DNA of 64,000 nt. Source: Psychrosphaera aestuarii. GTDB taxonomy: Bacteria > Pseudomonadota > Gammaproteobacteria > Enterobacterales > Alteromonadaceae. Shown one piece after another: positions 62,496 to 64,000 of the stretch. The notes under the pieces were generated by a model, which saw only the letters and a program-made list of their open reading frames with translations, had not been told where the DNA came from and ran no database searches. Numbering within the stretch: the first letter of the stretch is position 1; each line of letters opens with the position of its first letter. Location of the stretch: contig NZ_CP072844.1 of assembly GCF_017948405.1 (NCBI RefSeq), positions 558,001 to 622,000 of the forward strand, given 5' to 3'. The position numbers and the translations under genes are program-made.

Positions 62496-62596
62496 TGGTC
62501 ATTATCTCCAAGTTTTATGGTTGTAATAAGTTTCGCGAAGCTTGTTTTTTAACTGAGTCTTACACGAAACGAACTAAAAATTCGTTAGTGGCAGAT

Positions 62597-62624
62597 ATAT
62601 GAGGGTGGGTTTATAAAATCCAAG
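62597..62624 (-). promoter_or_regulatory. candidate sigma-32 heat-shock promoter of groESL
   Basis: Minus-strand CTTGGAT, a 13-base spacer, then CCTCATAT, close to the sigma-32 consensus CTTGAAA-N13-CCCATNT. Confidence 0.6.
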
Positions 62625-62678
62625 TGAAAAAGTAAAAAAATTGTGAACAAATTAACAAGAAATATCGATAACGAGGAA

Positions 62679-62924
62679 TTATTTATTTTTTGGATCTTTT
62701 ATTGCTTCGATAAGCTGTGATACATCATATCTCCCGCATGCTTCAAAGACCTCAACTGTTTCCAGGAAGTCTAACTTTCTCTCGCCGTTTTCGTATTTAG
62801 AGACGTAGCTTTGCGGTTTTTTTAATAACTCCGCTAACTCTCGTTGAGTAAGGCCTGAGCTGTGCCTAAGGTCTTTTAAATAGTGACGAAAACGAACTTG
62901 TTTTTCACACCATACTTTATTCAT
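62679..62924 (-). CDS. small XRE-family transcriptional regulator
   Basis: 81 residues from the ATG at 62924; a TTG at 62987 is possible. A helix-turn-helix domain fills about residues 13-65: LKDLRHSSGLTQRELAELL, then QSYVSKYENGERKLD (recognition helix). The remainder is a short dimer-type tail. It resembles stand-alone Cro/C.AhdI-like regulators. Two palindromes directly upstream could be its operators. No toxin or restriction gene partner lies next to it. Confidence 0.85.
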   Translation of the reverse strand: MNKVWCEKQVRFRHYLKDLRHSSGLTQRELAELLKKPQSYVSKYENGERKLDFLETVEVFEACGRYDVSQLIEAIKDPKNK

Positions 62925-62926
62925 AG

Positions 62927-62968
62927 CGTCACAATAAATGTGACGTTCTGATATCCCATTTCGGGATA
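62927..62968. promoter_or_regulatory. two adjacent palindromes upstream of the XRE gene
   Basis: CGTCACA-N5-TGTGACG at 62927-62945 and TATCCC-N5-GGGATA at 62952-62968. Both have five-base spacers and lie within 45 bases of the ATG, as expected for autoregulatory operators. Confidence 0.5.
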
Positions 62969-63052
62969 AATTTTTATTGCGTAACAAAAATAGGTGGAAT
63001 AAAGTGGCAGTGTTGTTTCTGTTTGGGTGTTGGAACTTTGACGTGATGCAAC

Positions 63053-63086
63053 AAAAAAGGGCCTTTTTAGGCCCTTTTTTCTTTTA
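63053..63086. terminator. terminator after fxsA
   Basis: 12-bp perfect stem AAAAAAGGGCCT/AGGCCCTTTTTT with a four-base loop; T runs on both strands. Confidence 0.88.
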
Positions 63087-63111
63087 TATATTACTAATGT
63101 ATTACAGGTGA

Positions 63112-63642
63112 TTACTCTTTTCTCTTGTACTCACCATCTATTGTTGTAGGCTCATTATTTAAACTTTTGTTTGTGCCATTATTCATATCATGACTTGAAT
63201 GTGCATTGTTATCGCGATTTAGATCGTGCTCAAAAGTTTGACCTGAAGATGATGAATGATGAGAAAAACCAGATGCGTTAAACCCAGCGCTACGCACTTG
63301 AACTCGATGGCCGACCTGTGAATATACAATCTTTCTGAAGGGCGGCGTAAGTAATAACATGCCTAAAATGTCAGTCATAAAGCCGGGTGTGATTAATAAC
63401 ACGCCAGAAATTAAAATGCAGATACCGTCGAACATTGCTTGCGCTGGAAGTGAACCAGTTGCCAACTCTTGCTGTATCTTACTCCAAGTTTGAAGACCTT
63501 GTTGTTTTACTAGTTTGGTACCAATAATCGCTGTCACAATAATAATTAGAAAAGTCCATCCGCTGCCGATGATGGCGCCTACTTCAAGTAACAACATGAG
63601 TTCCAACAATGGAACCACAATAAAAATAAAAAACAGCGGCAT
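63112..63642 (-). CDS. fxsA: FxsA family membrane protein
   Basis: 176 residues, AGGAT before the ATG. FxsA core: FFIFIVVPLLELMLLLEVG, helices near 3-24, 28-45 and 72-98, and LLLTPPFRKI. E. coli FxsA prevents F exclusion of phage T7 when overproduced; its normal role is unknown. The C-terminal tail (about 115-176) is His/Ser/Asn-rich. Proximity to groESL is shared with E. coli. Confidence 0.92.
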   Translation of the reverse strand: MPLFFIFIVVPLLELMLLLEVGAIIGSGWTFLIIIVTAIIGTKLVKQQGLQTWSKIQQELATGSLPAQAMFDGICILISGVLLITPGFMTDILGMLLLTPPFRKIVYSQVGHRVQVRSAGFNASGFSHHSSSSGQTFEHDLNRDNNAHSSHDMNNGTNKSLNNEPTTIDGEYKRKE

Positions 63643-63783
63643 AAAAATCCTAATATTAATTCAATTATTACCTTTGTTAAGTATGGGACAATACGTTGGT
63701 ATTCAAGTAAAGTTGATTAATTGTATGTAAGTATTTGTTAATTTTTCCTTAAGGTTGGGCTAATACATTGAATGAGGTAATAA

Positions 63784-64000
63784 AATGACGGCGAAATTAA
63801 TTTTGGTGACGACTCCTGATTTACCCACGGCACATCATTTAGCCGAAGGGTTATTAGAGCGAAACTTAGTTGCCTGTGTAAATTTAATTCCGTCAGTTGT
63901 TTCCCTGTATAAATGGGAAGGAAAGCTGGAACAAAATGTTGAAGTACAAATGTTTTTGAAAACAATTGAAAGAAATGTTGCAGATATCGAGTCCTATATA
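63784..64000 (+). CDS. cutA: CutA divalent-ion tolerance protein, N-terminal part
   Basis: Runs off the right edge: 72 residues seen of about 105. The start ATG at 63784 has GAGGTAA upstream. LILVTTPDLPTAHHLAEGLL, RNLVACVNLIPSVVSLYKWEGK and a partly conserved VQMFLKTI are CutA signatures. CutA is a trimeric ferredoxin-like protein linked to copper tolerance. Divergent from fxsA. Confidence 0.93.

Overview
The window is a piece of an AT-rich gammaproteobacterial chromosome. The best fit is a marine Alteromonadales member of the Colwellia/Thalassotalea type. This rests on the MSHA pilus operon leading into mreBCD, a MotX protein beside rnr, two PEP-CTERM proteins, several GGDEF proteins, and the enterobacterial-like orders tsaE-amiB-mutL-miaA-hfq-hflX-hflK-hflC-purA and rpsF-priB-rpsR-rplI. 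The species call is inference; no rRNA or tRNA gene was seen.

Layout. 1-8145: 3' end of the MSHA pilus operon (mshD partial, mshO, mshP and a very large, repeat-rich mshQ). 8297-12794: cell-shape operon mreB-mreC-mreD with maf and rng. 12812-22862: housekeeping run tsaE, amiB, mutL, miaA, hfq, hflX, hflK, hflC, a DUF2065 protein and purA. 22966-29016: S41 peptidase lipoprotein, motX, rnr, rlmB and a secreted thioredoxin-like protein. 29178-30558: ribosomal protein operon with priB. 30780-33768: a PEP-CTERM protein, then an ECF sigma / putative anti-sigma / DUF4097 operon. 33931-43247: dnaB, alr, a PAS-GGDEF protein, nagA, an unknown secreted protein, a CheX-like protein, a second PAS-GGDEF protein and typA. 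43352-58199: the accessory part, mostly on the minus strand: TonB-dependent receptor, dbpA, TraB/GumN protein, a small secreted protein, a membrane-bound winged-helix regulator followed by an M16 peptidase (both plus strand), a methyltransferase, a cyanophycin-synthetase-like ATP-grasp ligase and a second PEP-CTERM protein. 58415-64000: a large membrane protein of unknown function, groEL, groES, a small XRE regulator, fxsA and the start of cutA.

Functional themes. The left half is core cell biology: envelope shape, cell-wall hydrolysis, DNA repair, RNA turnover, translation and replication. Surface and motility functions recur (MSHA pilus, MotX, c-di-GMP synthases, CheX). The right half adds envelope-proteolysis genes and a two-gene ligase/methyltransferase unit with no assigned product.

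The most unusual sequence structures are: the two repeat families in MshQ; an in-frame hexanucleotide tract encoding a Val-Asp linker in the ATP-grasp protein; a 9-bp tandem array that multiplies one arm of a terminator hairpin; and two long perfect intergenic hairpins. No CRISPR array, insertion sequence or prophage was seen.
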